A DNA stretch of 49,855 nucleotides, taken from contig FR895122.1 of NCBI GenBank assembly GCA_000435675.1, forward strand, positions 10,049 through 59,903, in the 5' to 3' direction. The notes beneath the pieces are model-generated. The model made no database searches, had not been told where the DNA came from, and was given only the letters and a program-made list of their open reading frames with translations. Source of the stretch: Eggerthella sp. CAG:298. Lineage in GTDB: Bacteria; Actinomycetota; Coriobacteriia; Coriobacteriales; Eggerthellaceae. Positions 7,716-16,313 of the stretch are shown here, one piece after another (within the stretch, counting starts at the first letter, position 1; every line of letters begins with the position of its first letter). The position numbers were made by a program, and so were the translations under genes.

Positions 7716-8687
7716 TCAGAACAGACTTGTTTCAAGCGAACGCAGCACGCCCACTAAGGCATCATCGTTGCGATAGCGGAATACGAAAGATAGAAGAATG
7801 CGTGCGATGTCGAATAAGCCTTCGTCGAGCGCGGTGATTGCAGCTTCTTCTAGAACAGCGCGCATGCTTTCAGTCAGCACAAGAGGAACTCCTGCTTCAT
7901 CAAGGAGCCTATCGATATCTTCGCTGAGGGGAAGTGGCAGCCCCGTGTCTTTCTGAAGCTCTTCGATCTCCGACACACAGGCCGCGCTCACGACGTTGGA
8001 AGTTTGGAGCGCCTTGATATAACTTGCGAGCGCTGTTTCAGGGTCGCCCGATTTCCAGAGCGCATAGGCAAGATGGTAGTAGAGGGCGGCAATATCATCA
8101 GGCGAGGTCATGAGCGTAAGAGCGCTCTCAAGCGTGGCTCGCGCGTTTGCGAAATCATCATTGAATACGAAGATTCGCCCAAGAGCACGATATCCTGCGC
8201 TCATGGTGGGAGCTATTGTGATCGCTTTCTTGGCGTAGCGCATCGCTTCATCGATGTGGTCGCGCGAGCAGAGCAAATAGGCGAGCTCGAAAAGGCAGAA
8301 CGCATAGCTATCGGGTGCGAGCTGTGTTTCTTTTCCTTTGTCTTGCAAGATCGTGCAATCTTGCGGTGCAGGGAGCGTGCCTGCTTTCACCTGGTTATAG
8401 ACGAGTCGCGCAGCGTACGAATCGAACACACGATAAACGGTCGTTTCGTTGTCTGCAAAATGCCCCGTTTCTTCGAGTTTTGCAACGGCGTTGGTCAGAA
8501 TTTGGAGTGCCTCTTCAGGTTGGTCAGCTGAGGTCAATGCTTCAGCGGCGCGATAGGCGCTCATGCATTCGTCTTCGCCCAGGAAGCAATTGACCGTGGT
8601 GTTCTGCTCATGAGGATCGATGGTTCCTTCAGCGAGCGCTCGCAGAAGGCGGGTGAACGCTTCGCCGATGCGGGGGGTTCGAATCAT
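7716..8687 (-). CDS. TPR-like helical protein, probably the 3' part of a frameshifted gene
   Basis: An open frame of 323 residues. Residues about 120-225 hold tetratricopeptide-like helix pairs (CLFELAYLLCSRDHIDEAMRY, GYRALGRIFVFNDDFANARAT, YYHLAYALWKSGDPETALASY). Its ATG at 8687 lies inside the upstream gene, 59 bases before that gene's stop, and lacks a ribosome binding site. Just after the ATG is a run of six C on the coding strand. Removing one C joins the upstream frame to this one, giving a single protein of about 875 residues. I therefore read it as the C-terminal half of the 8629-10344 gene. Function unknown; TPR suggests protein binding. Confidence 0.6.
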   Translation of the reverse strand: MIRTPRIGEAFTRLLRALAEGTIDPHEQNTTVNCFLGEDECMSAYRAAEALTSADQPEEALQILTNAVAKLEETGHFADNETTVYRVFDSYAARLVYNQVKAGTLPAPQDCTILQDKGKETQLAPDSYAFCLFELAYLLCSRDHIDEAMRYAKKAITIAPTMSAGYRALGRIFVFNDDFANARATLESALTLMTSPDDIAALYYHLAYALWKSGDPETALASYIKALQTSNVVSAACVSEIEELQKDTGLPLPLSEDIDRLLDEAGVPLVLTESMRAVLEEAAITALDEGLFDIARILLSFVFRYRNDDALVGVLRSLETSLF

Positions 8688-10344
8688 GCGCGAGCGTATC
8701 CGCTTCGATCTGGCGAACGCTGGCGACAGCGCTTGAAGTGTCTGCTGCAGCAGCTATCGCATCGGCAAGGCACTCTGCTGTCGAGCGCAATTCAGCGTTG
8801 AAGAAGATTTCCAGGTCGCGGTACGTTTTTGCACCACAGGCCGCAGCAACTTCTGGTGAGAGTTCTGCATGGGGATCAGGTTGAGGTGTAGCTGAAAGCG
8901 ACGCAGCTTCGGTAAAGTTCGCACGTATTGCCTGGTCGGGAAGGCTTTCATAGAGGGTTGAGGGATCGCCCTTGCGTTCTTCAAGGAACCCGTTTGAGCG
9001 CTCGTAGAGATCGCGATCGAACGAAGCGGAGAAGAGGTCAACATCTTCTGAACCATTGCGACCGATGGTTCGTGCGACCAGGTCAACACGTTCGATGCGC
9101 GCAGAAGAGCGCATCGCGATATCAACGAGAAGAAGTCCCACCTGCTGCGCATAGCGTTCTGCAAGTACGGCTGCTTCGCCTTCAGATTTATCGAACAGCG
9201 AAGCCATCATCGAAGCATCAGGAACGCGCATCTCGAACTTGACCTGCCCAGCTGGCAGATCGAGTCTGAAGCGTGCTTCTACCCGAAGGGGGAGTGCCAT
9301 GTTCTCTATTCCTGCAGCGATATGCGAGCGCGCCTGCCACTGCCCGGCTGGCTTGCCAACAGCTAATTCGCTGGCAAGTTCGAGCTCGATCGATTGCCCC
9401 GCGGCTGTTTCAAGAAGATAAGCCTCACAGCCAGCAAGGCTCGCGAGTTCGCCTTTGGATTGCAGGGCCTGGAGAAGTGATTCGGTAAGCGAGAACAAAT
9501 TGAGTGCAGCTTCGATCTCCCAAATCGTAGTCTCTGGCAGGGTGGACGATTCATTCATGTCGCGCACGAAGAAGGTGTTGGCATATTGCGCAGTGCGGAT
9601 CAGACGGAGTTCGGCATCTTCATCTTCAGCTGCAAGATCGGGTATACCGGCCGCAATAAGTCGGTCGCTCAACTTCGAGACCACCGGATGAGCTGTAACA
9701 AGATGGTCTGTTTCAACCTTGTTCGCTCGTTCGATCACGGTCTTCAAGGCGGGGAGCAGTTCGTCTTGTGTGAGCACTCGATAGACCTCATCGATGCCGA
9801 AGGGTAGTGTTGCTTTGCCGAGTGTTGGTCGGTACACGAAAGCCAGATAAGCGCGGGTCATCAGGTCATAATAATGAAGGCGCTTCCCGTGGCCTTTGAA
9901 GTCATACCAGGTTTCGCCGATCGTGTATTTGGCGTTTTGCCCGCTGCCACTTTTCGTGAAAGGAGCGCAAGCAATGGGGCTGCCATCTTCTCCGCGCACG
10001 AAGATCGTGCCGTTGCTCGAAGAGCCTTCAGCAAGCGCGATGAAAAGATCTTGCGGCTGAGCGGGAGGGCGTTCGAAACCAGTTTCGGTGGTGAAAGCGC
10101 GACCGTACATATCGACGTAGGCAAGCACGCGGATCTTCTGATCGTCAAGGAACTCGACTACGTAGAAGCCGCCCTCGTTCGATGGCGTAGGGATCGCTCC
10201 CTTAAACCAACCAAAGCGAGCATCTGCAGGAGGAATTCCTGGTTCTACCTGGTCAATCGCATCATCCATGACAGCTTTTCGGCATGACCAGAGCCTCTCG
10301 GCCTTGCCCACGCGATAGATGCCATCTCCTAGATATTCAGCCAC
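8629..10344 (-). CDS. Large cytoplasmic protein of unknown function, N-terminal part
   Basis: An open frame of 571 residues starting at GTG 10344, with AAGGGGG 7 bases upstream. No family is recognised. The first 130 residues look like repeated beta-strand modules (GDGIYRVGKAERLWSCRKAVMDD, GFYVVEFLDDQKIRVLAYVDMYG). The middle is helical; no signal peptide or membrane segment is seen. The last 14 residues (PHRRSVHPPSASAR) are out of character and follow a C6 run at 8672-8677, after which the other frame continues with good coding sequence. A frameshift, either real or a sequencing error, is the likely explanation. Confidence 0.6.
   Translation of the reverse strand: MAEYLGDGIYRVGKAERLWSCRKAVMDDAIDQVEPGIPPADARFGWFKGAIPTPSNEGGFYVVEFLDDQKIRVLAYVDMYGRAFTTETGFERPPAQPQDLFIALAEGSSSNGTIFVRGEDGSPIACAPFTKSGSGQNAKYTIGETWYDFKGHGKRLHYYDLMTRAYLAFVYRPTLGKATLPFGIDEVYRVLTQDELLPALKTVIERANKVETDHLVTAHPVVSKLSDRLIAAGIPDLAAEDEDAELRLIRTAQYANTFFVRDMNESSTLPETTIWEIEAALNLFSLTESLLQALQSKGELASLAGCEAYLLETAAGQSIELELASELAVGKPAGQWQARSHIAAGIENMALPLRVEARFRLDLPAGQVKFEMRVPDASMMASLFDKSEGEAAVLAERYAQQVGLLLVDIAMRSSARIERVDLVARTIGRNGSEDVDLFSASFDRDLYERSNGFLEERKGDPSTLYESLPDQAIRANFTEAASLSATPQPDPHAELSPEVAAACGAKTYRDLEIFFNAELRSTAECLADAIAAAADTSSAVASVRQIEADTLAHDSNPPHRRSVHPPSASAR
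8672..8677. repeat. G6/C6 homopolymer at the junction of two frames
   Basis: Six G on the plus strand, read as CCCCCC by the genes on the minus strand. With one base fewer, the 571-residue frame runs directly into the TPR frame. Such runs are common sites of sequencing indels and of slippage. Confidence 0.6.
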
Positions 10345-10388
10345 AGCGAACCCCCTTCATGTGTTTGTTTTAGTCTATCATGCAGGGC

Positions 10389-10484
10389 GTGAACAGGGGA
10401 CGGGGCAAGTGTTCAATCTTTTGCGTTTCAGATGTGGTTTGCGCCCATAGCGCGGATTGAAAACTTGCCCCGTCCCCTGTTCAC
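10389..10484. repeat. REP/MITE-like long hairpin, copy 1
   Basis: Two 30-base arms (10389-10418 and 10455-10484) pair with a single mismatch, with a 36-base loop. The arm core is AGGGGACGGGGCAAGT. The right arm includes the TGA stop codon of the EamA gene, so the element sits exactly at that gene's end and fills the space before the next gene. A second element of the same build and partly shared core (GGGGACG) lies at 25694-25790. It could also act as a terminator or mRNA stabiliser. Confidence 0.75.
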
Positions 10485-11374
10485 GAAGGGGTGCCCGCAT
10501 TTCGTTTTATGAGAGACGGAAGTTGCTTGACAACAATGCCCGCCAAAACAAGGAAAGCACCGAAGAGCACGAGCGGGGAAGGTGCATCGCCCACGATGGC
10601 CCAAGCTGCGAAAATACCCACCGGCAGCTCGCTCGAGGCCATGATCGAAACCATACCTGTGGTGAGTTTAGGGCTTGCGAAGTTGATGAGCGTAGTGGGA
10701 ATGAGGATGCCAAGCACTGCGAAACCGATGGCGAACGGCCAGGTTATAGGATCGAAGAAGGCTTGCGTGTAAGCTGCTGGGCTTGCGATCGAAGTGAAGA
10801 GCAAGCCGCCAGCGGTTAGCATGGTCGTGCGCAGTACAATAGGCTGGCCTGTTCCCAAGGTTCCTGAATAGTAGAGGAAAAGCGCGTAGAAGAGCGCGGA
10901 TCCAAGACCATAGGCAATGCCAAGGGGGTTGAGCGCTGCAACGCTTCCATCAAGCAAGCCAGTTGCGAAGAGCGTTCCAACGAGTGTGATAACAATGGCA
11001 ATGATCGTCGAGGTTGCTGGGAGTTTTTTCTTATGAAGGCACTCGATCAACACGCTGATCCAAATGTACTGGAAGAGCAGCGTTAAGGCGGCAGAAGAGG
11101 GCAGGAGCGAAACTGCTGAATAGTAGCAAACGCTCGTACCGCCGGTGAAAACACCGAGCAGGGCGAGCTTGGCAAGGTTTTTAGGCGATGCCCATTTAAT
11201 GCGTCGAATGAGCATGATAGCAAGGCACACTAAAAAGGCCACCAAATACTGCAAGGGCACGAACGTGTGAGGATAAATGCCGATCTCAGCTGCGCTCTTG
11301 ATGGCTGGGACAATGAATCCGTAACAGGATCCCGCTATAAAAACGATAAGAGAATTGAACAGAACGCGATTCAA
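10481..11374 (-). CDS. EamA/DMT family transporter
   Basis: A protein of 297 residues with about ten transmembrane helices in two halves of five, the usual EamA (drug/metabolite transporter) layout. Typical positions include the proline-rich end of helix 1 and the second-half stretch GIAYGLGSALFYALFLYYSG. These export or import small metabolites; the substrate is unknown. It follows the DUF2130 gene by 15 bases on the same strand and is probably the last gene of that operon. Its stop codon lies within a long palindromic repeat. Confidence 0.85.
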   Translation of the reverse strand: MNRVLFNSLIVFIAGSCYGFIVPAIKSAAEIGIYPHTFVPLQYLVAFLVCLAIMLIRRIKWASPKNLAKLALLGVFTGGTSVCYYSAVSLLPSSAALTLLFQYIWISVLIECLHKKKLPATSTIIAIVITLVGTLFATGLLDGSVAALNPLGIAYGLGSALFYALFLYYSGTLGTGQPIVLRTTMLTAGGLLFTSIASPAAYTQAFFDPITWPFAIGFAVLGILIPTTLINFASPKLTTGMVSIMASSELPVGIFAAWAIVGDAPSPLVLFGAFLVLAGIVVKQLPSLIKRNAGTPS

Positions 11375-11389
11375 GACAATCCCTTCGAA

Positions 11390-12859
11390 CTAATCATTGT
11401 CAGTCGAGGTGCTTTTCGCTTCACGCGCTTCGTCGAGCAGTGCTTTCATGGTGGGGTTCTTGCGTGTGAGCTTCTTGACCGTAAGATCTTCGGCTTTGTC
11501 ATTTGCCAGACGAAGTTGGTTTTCGCTGCCGATCAGATTGTCCTTGATCTTCTGCAGGTGATCGATCGACTTATCGATCTCTTCTATGGCTTTTTGGAAT
11601 TTCTGACTTGCAATGCGGTAGTTGCGCCCGAACTTGTCCTTGAAATCTGCCAGCTGATCTTCGAAATTCGTCACATCGATGTTCTGCTGGCGAACGAGCG
11701 CAAGCTCTTTACGATACTGCAGCGAAGAGAGCGCCGCGTTGCGCAGAAGCGTGATGATGGGAATGAAGAACTGCGGTCGGATCACGTACATCTTCTCGAA
11801 GCGATACGACACATCAGTGATGCCAGCGTTGTAAAGTTCGTTTTCAGGCTCGAGTAGCGAAACGAGCACCGCATATTCGCAGTTCTTCTTCTTGCGATCG
11901 GCATCGAGCTTCTTGAAGTGCGATTCGTTGGTCTTGCGATTCACAGAATCGTCAGCTTCGTTCTTCATCTCGAACATGATGGAGATGATCTCGTTGCCCT
12001 CTTCATCGAAATCGCGGAAGACGAAATCGCCCTTGGTGCCCTCGATCACTTCGTTGTCCTTCTCGAAATAGGCATGTGGGAAGGCGGTGGGGCGCAGACG
12101 GTTGAATTCGATCTCGCAGTGTTGCTCGAGGCTCTCGCCGAGCATCTTCGTAGAGAGCTGTGCTTTCATGTCTTGAATGCGGAGGATCTCGCGTTCGCGA
12201 TCGGCGATGAGCTCATCTTTAGCAGCGAGCTTTTCTGCCAGCGTTGCCTTGTGCTCGGCTTCGATGCGTGCGAGTGCCTCTTGTTCGCGAACCACCTGGG
12301 CACGCAGTTCATCACGCTCGCGTTCAACTGCGATGCGGGCGTCCTTCAGGGTCGATTCTTGCTTCTGGAGCGCAAGTTGGGTTTCAGTCGAAGCCTGTTG
12401 GCGTTGCGTTTCAAGTTGTTGCGCGAGCGAATCGCGCTCTTTTTCGACGGCGCGCAGCTTATCGCTTTCTGCGCTCAAGGCATCAGCAACGGCAAGCTTG
12501 CGGGCAGTATCAGCCTCGCTCGCTTGTGCTTGAAGTTGTGCCTTCAGTGCTTCGAGCTGCTTTTCGAGCTCCGCCTTTTCGTTTTGAGCTGTAAGCTGAA
12601 GATCTTTGGCCTCAGCACGGAACTGCTCGGTCTGTGCGGCAAGCTGGCTATCGCGCTGCGCAATTTGTGCGCGCAGCTCTTCTTCAGCTTTCGCAACCGC
12701 AAGAGCCATATCCTGTTCGCGATTCTTTTCGGCAAGCGAAACACGCTCGTTCAGCTCGCGCTGGAATTCATGGTCGCGTACTTGGTTCAAAAGAGCAGCG
12801 TAGCCGCTTTCGTCAACGGTGAAGACTTGGCCACAATGAGGGCATTTGATCTCGTTCAT
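11390..12859 (-). CDS. DUF2130 domain protein with zinc ribbon and long coiled coil
   Basis: A protein of 489 residues. It begins with a zinc-ribbon start (KCPHCGQVF, residues 5-13), followed by about 220 residues of charged alanine- and glutamine-rich coiled coil. The DUF2130 domain then spans about 230-420 (MLGESLEQHCEIEFNRLRPTAFPHAYFEKDN, GDFVFRDFDEEGNEIISIMFEMKNE, KKNCEYAVLVSLLEPE). This domain has features of the PD-(D/E)XK nuclease fold: the pattern D, ExK and a downstream helix can be seen, which is an inference. The biological role is unknown. It is preceded at 19 bases by the poly-G membrane gene and followed by EamA. Confidence 0.85.
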   Translation of the reverse strand: MNEIKCPHCGQVFTVDESGYAALLNQVRDHEFQRELNERVSLAEKNREQDMALAVAKAEEELRAQIAQRDSQLAAQTEQFRAEAKDLQLTAQNEKAELEKQLEALKAQLQAQASEADTARKLAVADALSAESDKLRAVEKERDSLAQQLETQRQQASTETQLALQKQESTLKDARIAVERERDELRAQVVREQEALARIEAEHKATLAEKLAAKDELIADREREILRIQDMKAQLSTKMLGESLEQHCEIEFNRLRPTAFPHAYFEKDNEVIEGTKGDFVFRDFDEEGNEIISIMFEMKNEADDSVNRKTNESHFKKLDADRKKKNCEYAVLVSLLEPENELYNAGITDVSYRFEKMYVIRPQFFIPIITLLRNAALSSLQYRKELALVRQQNIDVTNFEDQLADFKDKFGRNYRIASQKFQKAIEEIDKSIDHLQKIKDNLIGSENQLRLANDKAEDLTVKKLTRKNPTMKALLDEAREAKSTSTDND

Positions 12860-12878
12860 TCAGTTCCTTTTCGTGTGA

Positions 12879-13343
12879 TTATGCGCGTTGCGACGCTTTT
12901 TGAGCTTTCTTGTGGGGCTTGAAGATCGAAAGAGCAAAGAGTGCGATCATGCCCGCCACGATCGCACTCAAACAGAGCGGATGGATGGGAACGAGCGCAG
13001 TTGAGACGACAAGCGTAATAGTGAGCATCCATTTTGCGGTGACCCAGCCATGAGAGAAGAAGCCCCATTTTGTGGCAAAGCCGTACAGAAGTCCGGTTGC
13101 CATGAGCGCAGGGATGCAGACCTTCACGACCTCTTGGACGAAGTTGATCGTTGCAAGGCCAAAGACCGGATCGATCGTTTGCGTCCAGAGCATGATCGAG
13201 CATACGAGCACGATGGTGAAGCCGCCAAGCCACAGGCTCCCCCACAACACACGGGCAAGGGGGGGGGGGGGGGTTGGGGGGGGGACAAGGTCGAGGATGC
13301 GTTTAGGAGTCTTCTTCAACTTGGGCAAGGTTGGTGCATGCAT
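12879..13343 (-). CDS. Small membrane protein with extreme poly-C tracts in its gene
   Basis: A protein of 154 residues: a basic N-terminus (MHAPTLPKLKKTPKRILDLV), a proline run PPPTPPPP at 21-28, then four hydrophobic segments (about 34-52, 65-85, 100-118 and 122-142) and a basic tail. AAGGAG lies 6 bases before the ATG. The proline run is coded by C9-AA-C15 on the coding strand. A one-base change in tract length would replace the membrane part with an unrelated frame. The current length keeps the gene open. No family recognised. It heads the operon with DUF2130 and EamA and is divergent from alsT. Confidence 0.75.
   Translation of the reverse strand: MHAPTLPKLKKTPKRILDLVPPPTPPPPLARVLWGSLWLGGFTIVLVCSIMLWTQTIDPVFGLATINFVQEVVKVCIPALMATGLLYGFATKWGFFSHGWVTAKWMLTITLVVSTALVPIHPLCLSAIVAGMIALFALSIFKPHKKAQKASQRA
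13259..13284. repeat. G15-TT-G9 homopolymer tracts inside a gene
   Basis: Fifteen G (13259-13273), TT, then nine G (13276-13284) on the plus strand. They lie about 60 bases into the coding region of a small membrane protein on the minus strand. Homopolymers this long slip readily in replication and are the classic basis of phase variation. They are also hard to sequence, so the exact length is uncertain. Confidence 0.85.
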
Positions 13344-13493
13344 GGCCAGCTCCTTAATTCCTGGTAGGCAAGAAGTGGGTTATTGATCGATATTACAGTA
13401 TAAGATCGGCCATCAAATTCATTACATTATCTGTACAAACTGCGAACTTCCTTCACAATAGAATTCTCATACTTTTTCAAGAAAGAAGACCCT

Positions 13494-14996
13494 ATGGAGA
13501 CGAACAATATCAACAGTTTTCTCGTTCTGATAACGGGCGACATCGATAACTTCATGTATACCTACATTCTTGTTGCGTTGCTCGTGTTTACCGGCATTTA
13601 TTTTACGATTCGCACGAAGGGCGTGCAGTTTCGCTACATCAAAGATATGTTCACGCAGCTCTTCGAGAAGAAGGTCGATAAGAACGGAAAGGCGATCTCT
13701 TCGTTTCAGGCGATGATGGTCTCGACGGGGTCGCGTGTGGGCACCGGCAATATCGCTGGTATCGCAACGGCGCTTGCTATGGGTGGCCCGGGCGCGCTCT
13801 TCTGGATGTGGGTCATGGCGCTTATCGGTGGCGCATCGGCGTTCATCGAATCAACGCTCGCGCAGATCTTCAAGATTCGCGGTAAAGATGGGCAATTCCG
13901 TGGTGGTCCCGCTTATTACATCCAGCAAGGTTTGGGCAAACGTTGGATGGGCATCGTGTTCGCGGTCTCGCTCATTGCCTGTTATGTGGTGGGCTTCAAC
14001 GAACTGCAAGCTTATAATGCTGCTTCTGGTCTGGAATATTACATCCCTGATTATGCGACCAATGGTGCTGCGGTGGTTTTGGGGGTTGTGTTCACCATCG
14101 CTACTGCTGCTGTTATCTTCGGAGGTCAGAAACGCATTTCGGTCATCAATTCGTGGGTCGTGCCTATCATGGCGCTTGCCTATATTGGCTTGGGCGTTTG
14201 GATCACGTTCTCGCATCTGAACTTGCTGCCGGCAGCTTTCGGAATGATGTTCGCTTCTGCGTTCGACTTCCAGGCGATATTCGGCGGGTTTGCGGGATCT
14301 GCTTTGATGCTGGGTATCAAACGTGGTCTGTTCTCCAATGAAGCCGGTATGGGTTCGGCGCCGAACGCTGCGGCAACAGCATCGGTCTCGCATCCCGCGA
14401 AGCAAGGCCTGGTGCAGACGCTTTCGGTCTATATCGATACGCTCTTCATCTGCACGTGTTCGGCCATGATCGTGTTGGTGTTCATGGTCCAGGATCCCCA
14501 GACGGCAGCTGGATTGAATGGCATGCCGCTCGTTCAGATGGCGGTCTATCACTTTGCGGGCGATGTGGGGATCGCCTTCATCACCGCGGCGGTGTTCTTG
14601 TTCGCTTACACCAGCTTGATCGGTAATTACTTTTATGCGGAGTCCAATTTGAAGTTCATCTTCGGCGAGCGTAAGATGCTGCTCTTCTGGTTTAGGGTTG
14701 CGTGTTTGGCGATCATCTTCGCGGGCTGTTTGAGCAGCTTCGATCTGGCATGGAATGTGGCAGATATCTTGATGGGCATCATGTGCATCATCAACCTCAT
14801 TGCGATCCTTGCGCTAGGGAAGTGGGCTCTCAAGTGCCTGGATGATTACACGCGACAAAGAAAGCAAGGAATCAACCCCGTGTTCAATGCGGCGTCGATC
14901 CCCGGTTTGCCTGCGTGTGAATGCTGGAACAATGCCTTCGATGCCCAGATCGAACGCGATCTTGAGCAGCGAGAAAAAGCCTTTGAGAAGGCTTGA
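13494..14996 (+). CDS. alsT: Sodium:alanine/glycine symporter (AGCS family)
   Basis: A protein of 500 residues in the AlsT/AgcS family, which imports alanine or glycine with Na+. Signatures are the stretch GTGNIAGIATALAMGGPGALFWMW at about residues 83-106, GGPAYYIQQGLGKR, and SNEAGMGSAPNAAATASVSHPAKQGLVQ at about 282-309. About eleven transmembrane helices and a charged C-terminal tail are seen. It has its own upstream region (13344-13493); I looked for a glycine riboswitch there and saw none. It ends only 7 bases from the convergent yqeY gene. Confidence 0.93.
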   Translation: METNNINSFLVLITGDIDNFMYTYILVALLVFTGIYFTIRTKGVQFRYIKDMFTQLFEKKVDKNGKAISSFQAMMVSTGSRVGTGNIAGIATALAMGGPGALFWMWVMALIGGASAFIESTLAQIFKIRGKDGQFRGGPAYYIQQGLGKRWMGIVFAVSLIACYVVGFNELQAYNAASGLEYYIPDYATNGAAVVLGVVFTIATAAVIFGGQKRISVINSWVVPIMALAYIGLGVWITFSHLNLLPAAFGMMFASAFDFQAIFGGFAGSALMLGIKRGLFSNEAGMGSAPNAAATASVSHPAKQGLVQTLSVYIDTLFICTCSAMIVLVFMVQDPQTAAGLNGMPLVQMAVYHFAGDVGIAFITAAVFLFAYTSLIGNYFYAESNLKFIFGERKMLLFWFRVACLAIIFAGCLSSFDLAWNVADILMGIMCIINLIAILALGKWALKCLDDYTRQRKQGINPVFNAASIPGLPACECWNNAFDAQIERDLEQREKAFEKA

Positions 14997-15003
14997 TGCC
15001 CGA

Positions 15004-15447
15004 TCAGCTCAGGCGCTGGTTCAAAGTAGCAGCTGCAGCGGCTTTGTCGAAGTTGCCACCCGTGCGCTGCGTGAGCGCGCCCATCACGCGCCCCATATCC
15101 TTTTTGGTGGTTGCGCCTGTTTCAACGACTACTTCGTCGATGAGCGCCATGAGCGCTTCGCCTTCAACCTGCTCAGGAAGATAGCCTTCCAGAATGGCAA
15201 CTTGCTCAGTGAGTGTATTGGTGCGTTCTTGGTTGTTGCCTGCCTTGATCGAGCCATCGAGCGTTTCCTTCGTTTGCTTGATAACGCGTTTGAGCATTGC
15301 ATCCACATCGGCTTCCGTGATGTCGCGGCGTTCGTTCACTTCGATCGCCTTCAGTTCCGTGTGAACCTGACGCAAAATGTCGCGTCGATTATTGTCGTGC
15401 GCCTTCATGGCTGATTTGATCTCATCTTGCAAAGTCTGGTAGTCCAT
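15004..15447 (-). CDS. GatB/YqeY domain protein
   Basis: A protein of 147 residues, the normal length of YqeY-type single-domain proteins. It has the helical start (IKSAMKAHDNNRRDILRQVHTELKAIEV), the middle LEGYLPEQV and the C-terminal (ATTKKDMGRVMGALTQRTGGNFD). The domain is shared with the tRNA-binding tail of GatB and is thought to bind tRNA; the role of the free-standing form is not settled. AAAGGA precedes the ATG. It is a single-gene unit between convergent alsT and the PRC-barrel gene's terminator. Confidence 0.9.
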   Translation of the reverse strand: MDYQTLQDEIKSAMKAHDNNRRDILRQVHTELKAIEVNERRDITEADVDAMLKRVIKQTKETLDGSIKAGNNQERTNTLTEQVAILEGYLPEQVEGEALMALIDEVVVETGATTKKDMGRVMGALTQRTGGNFDKAAAAATLNQRLS

Positions 15448-15473
15448 CGTGGTTCCTTTTGTTGGGTGGATGA

Positions 15474-15503
15474 AATAAAAGCGACGCGCTCAAAGCGCGC
15501 CGC
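15474..15503 (-). terminator. Rho-independent terminator after the PRC-barrel gene
   Basis: Read on the minus strand: stem GCGGCGCGCT - 3 bases - AGCGCGTCGC (one mismatch), followed by TTTTATTT. It lies 55 bases after the PRC-barrel protein stop codon. Confidence 0.85.
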
Positions 15504-15557
15504 TTCATCTGATCTGTACTGCGGACTCGCCGAAGCCCTCGACGAATCGTGGCAAAT

Positions 15558-16313
15558 TTAGTCGACGCTCATAGTGAGGAGCAACAGTGCGTCGTGCTTT
15601 TTAGCATCGAGTGCGATTTCACGCGTGATTTCGGTGCCCTTGGGCAGTGCAAAGGTGTCATCGGCATTTGCGACATCGTCGTTCAGTGTCTTGCCAATGA
15701 GGAAGTCGACGAGTAAAGCATCCTCGTTAGAAAGGCCGTCTGCGTTAGCGGCAGGTGCAGCAGGCTGTGCAGCCGGAGCAGGTTGGGTTGCTGGCGTGCT
15801 TGCCGGAGCAGCTGCAGGAGCATCGCTCGTGTTGTCTTCAGCCTGACGCAGATCAGCAGCGGATTTGCTGCCGTCGTCGACGAATACGAAGTCGGGAGTA
15901 AAGAAGAGGAAAGCATCCGACTTGAATTCTGAGCCATTGTCGAGCGTGATGCTCTTGATGGCGCCGAAGACTGGATCGAAATCGAATGTGGTAACTGTAC
16001 CCAGAGTATTACCAGTGCGGGAGTAGACTTCTACGCCTACGAGCTTGTTAGAGTCGGAAACGAGTTCTTTGGAAGCCGGCGAATTCGCGTCGACAAAAGA
16101 GCCGTAGGACTGAACCGTAATGAACGCATCGCCCACTGCGATGGCATTTTCAAATGGCAGCGCAATCGCGTTGTTCGTTGAAGCATTCATGACGATGTAG
16201 TGGCTGACAGCTTGTGTGTCGTAATCCACACGAAGGCTGCTCATCTTGCCGAGGACTTTGCGCTCGTCTAAGCCAACGATGCTGCGGGTAAGAATCGATT
16301 CATTGGTCTCCAT
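15558..16313 (-). CDS. PRC-barrel domain protein with an Ala/Pro linker
   Basis: A protein of 251 residues. It has two PRC-barrel-like segments: residues about 10-75 (RSIVGLDERKVLGKMSSLRVDYDTQAVSHYIV) and about 85-150 (NKLVGVEVYSRTGNTLGTVTTFDFDPVFGAIKSITLDNG). A low-complexity linker of alanine, proline and glutamine covers about 168-192, followed by a 55-residue acidic C-terminal domain ending in DALLLLTMSVD. PRC barrels serve as protein- or RNA-binding adaptors. No signal or membrane segment is present, so it is cytoplasmic. Partners are unknown. The 293-base stretch upstream (16314-16606) shows no gene. Confidence 0.75.
   Translation of the reverse strand: METNESILTRSIVGLDERKVLGKMSSLRVDYDTQAVSHYIVMNASTNNAIALPFENAIAVGDAFITVQSYGSFVDANSPASKELVSDSNKLVGVEVYSRTGNTLGTVTTFDFDPVFGAIKSITLDNGSEFKSDAFLFFTPDFVFVDDGSKSAADLRQAEDNTSDAPAAAPASTPATQPAPAAQPAAPAANADGLSNEDALLVDFLIGKTLNDDVANADDTFALPKGTEITREIALDAKKHDALLLLTMSVD

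Noticed and set aside
10389..10484. Reading the long hairpin as an ordinary terminator
   Set aside because: The stem is far longer than needed, no T-run follows on either strand, and a second element of the same build exists, so a repeat element fits better.
11918..12922. 334-codon open frame on the plus strand
   Set aside because: Antisense to the DUF2130 gene; its leucine- and phenylalanine-rich product is what the reverse of an Ala/Glu coiled coil gives.
13344..13493. Possible glycine riboswitch before alsT
   Set aside because: The 150-base region lacks the paired aptamer structure and conserved core expected for that riboswitch.
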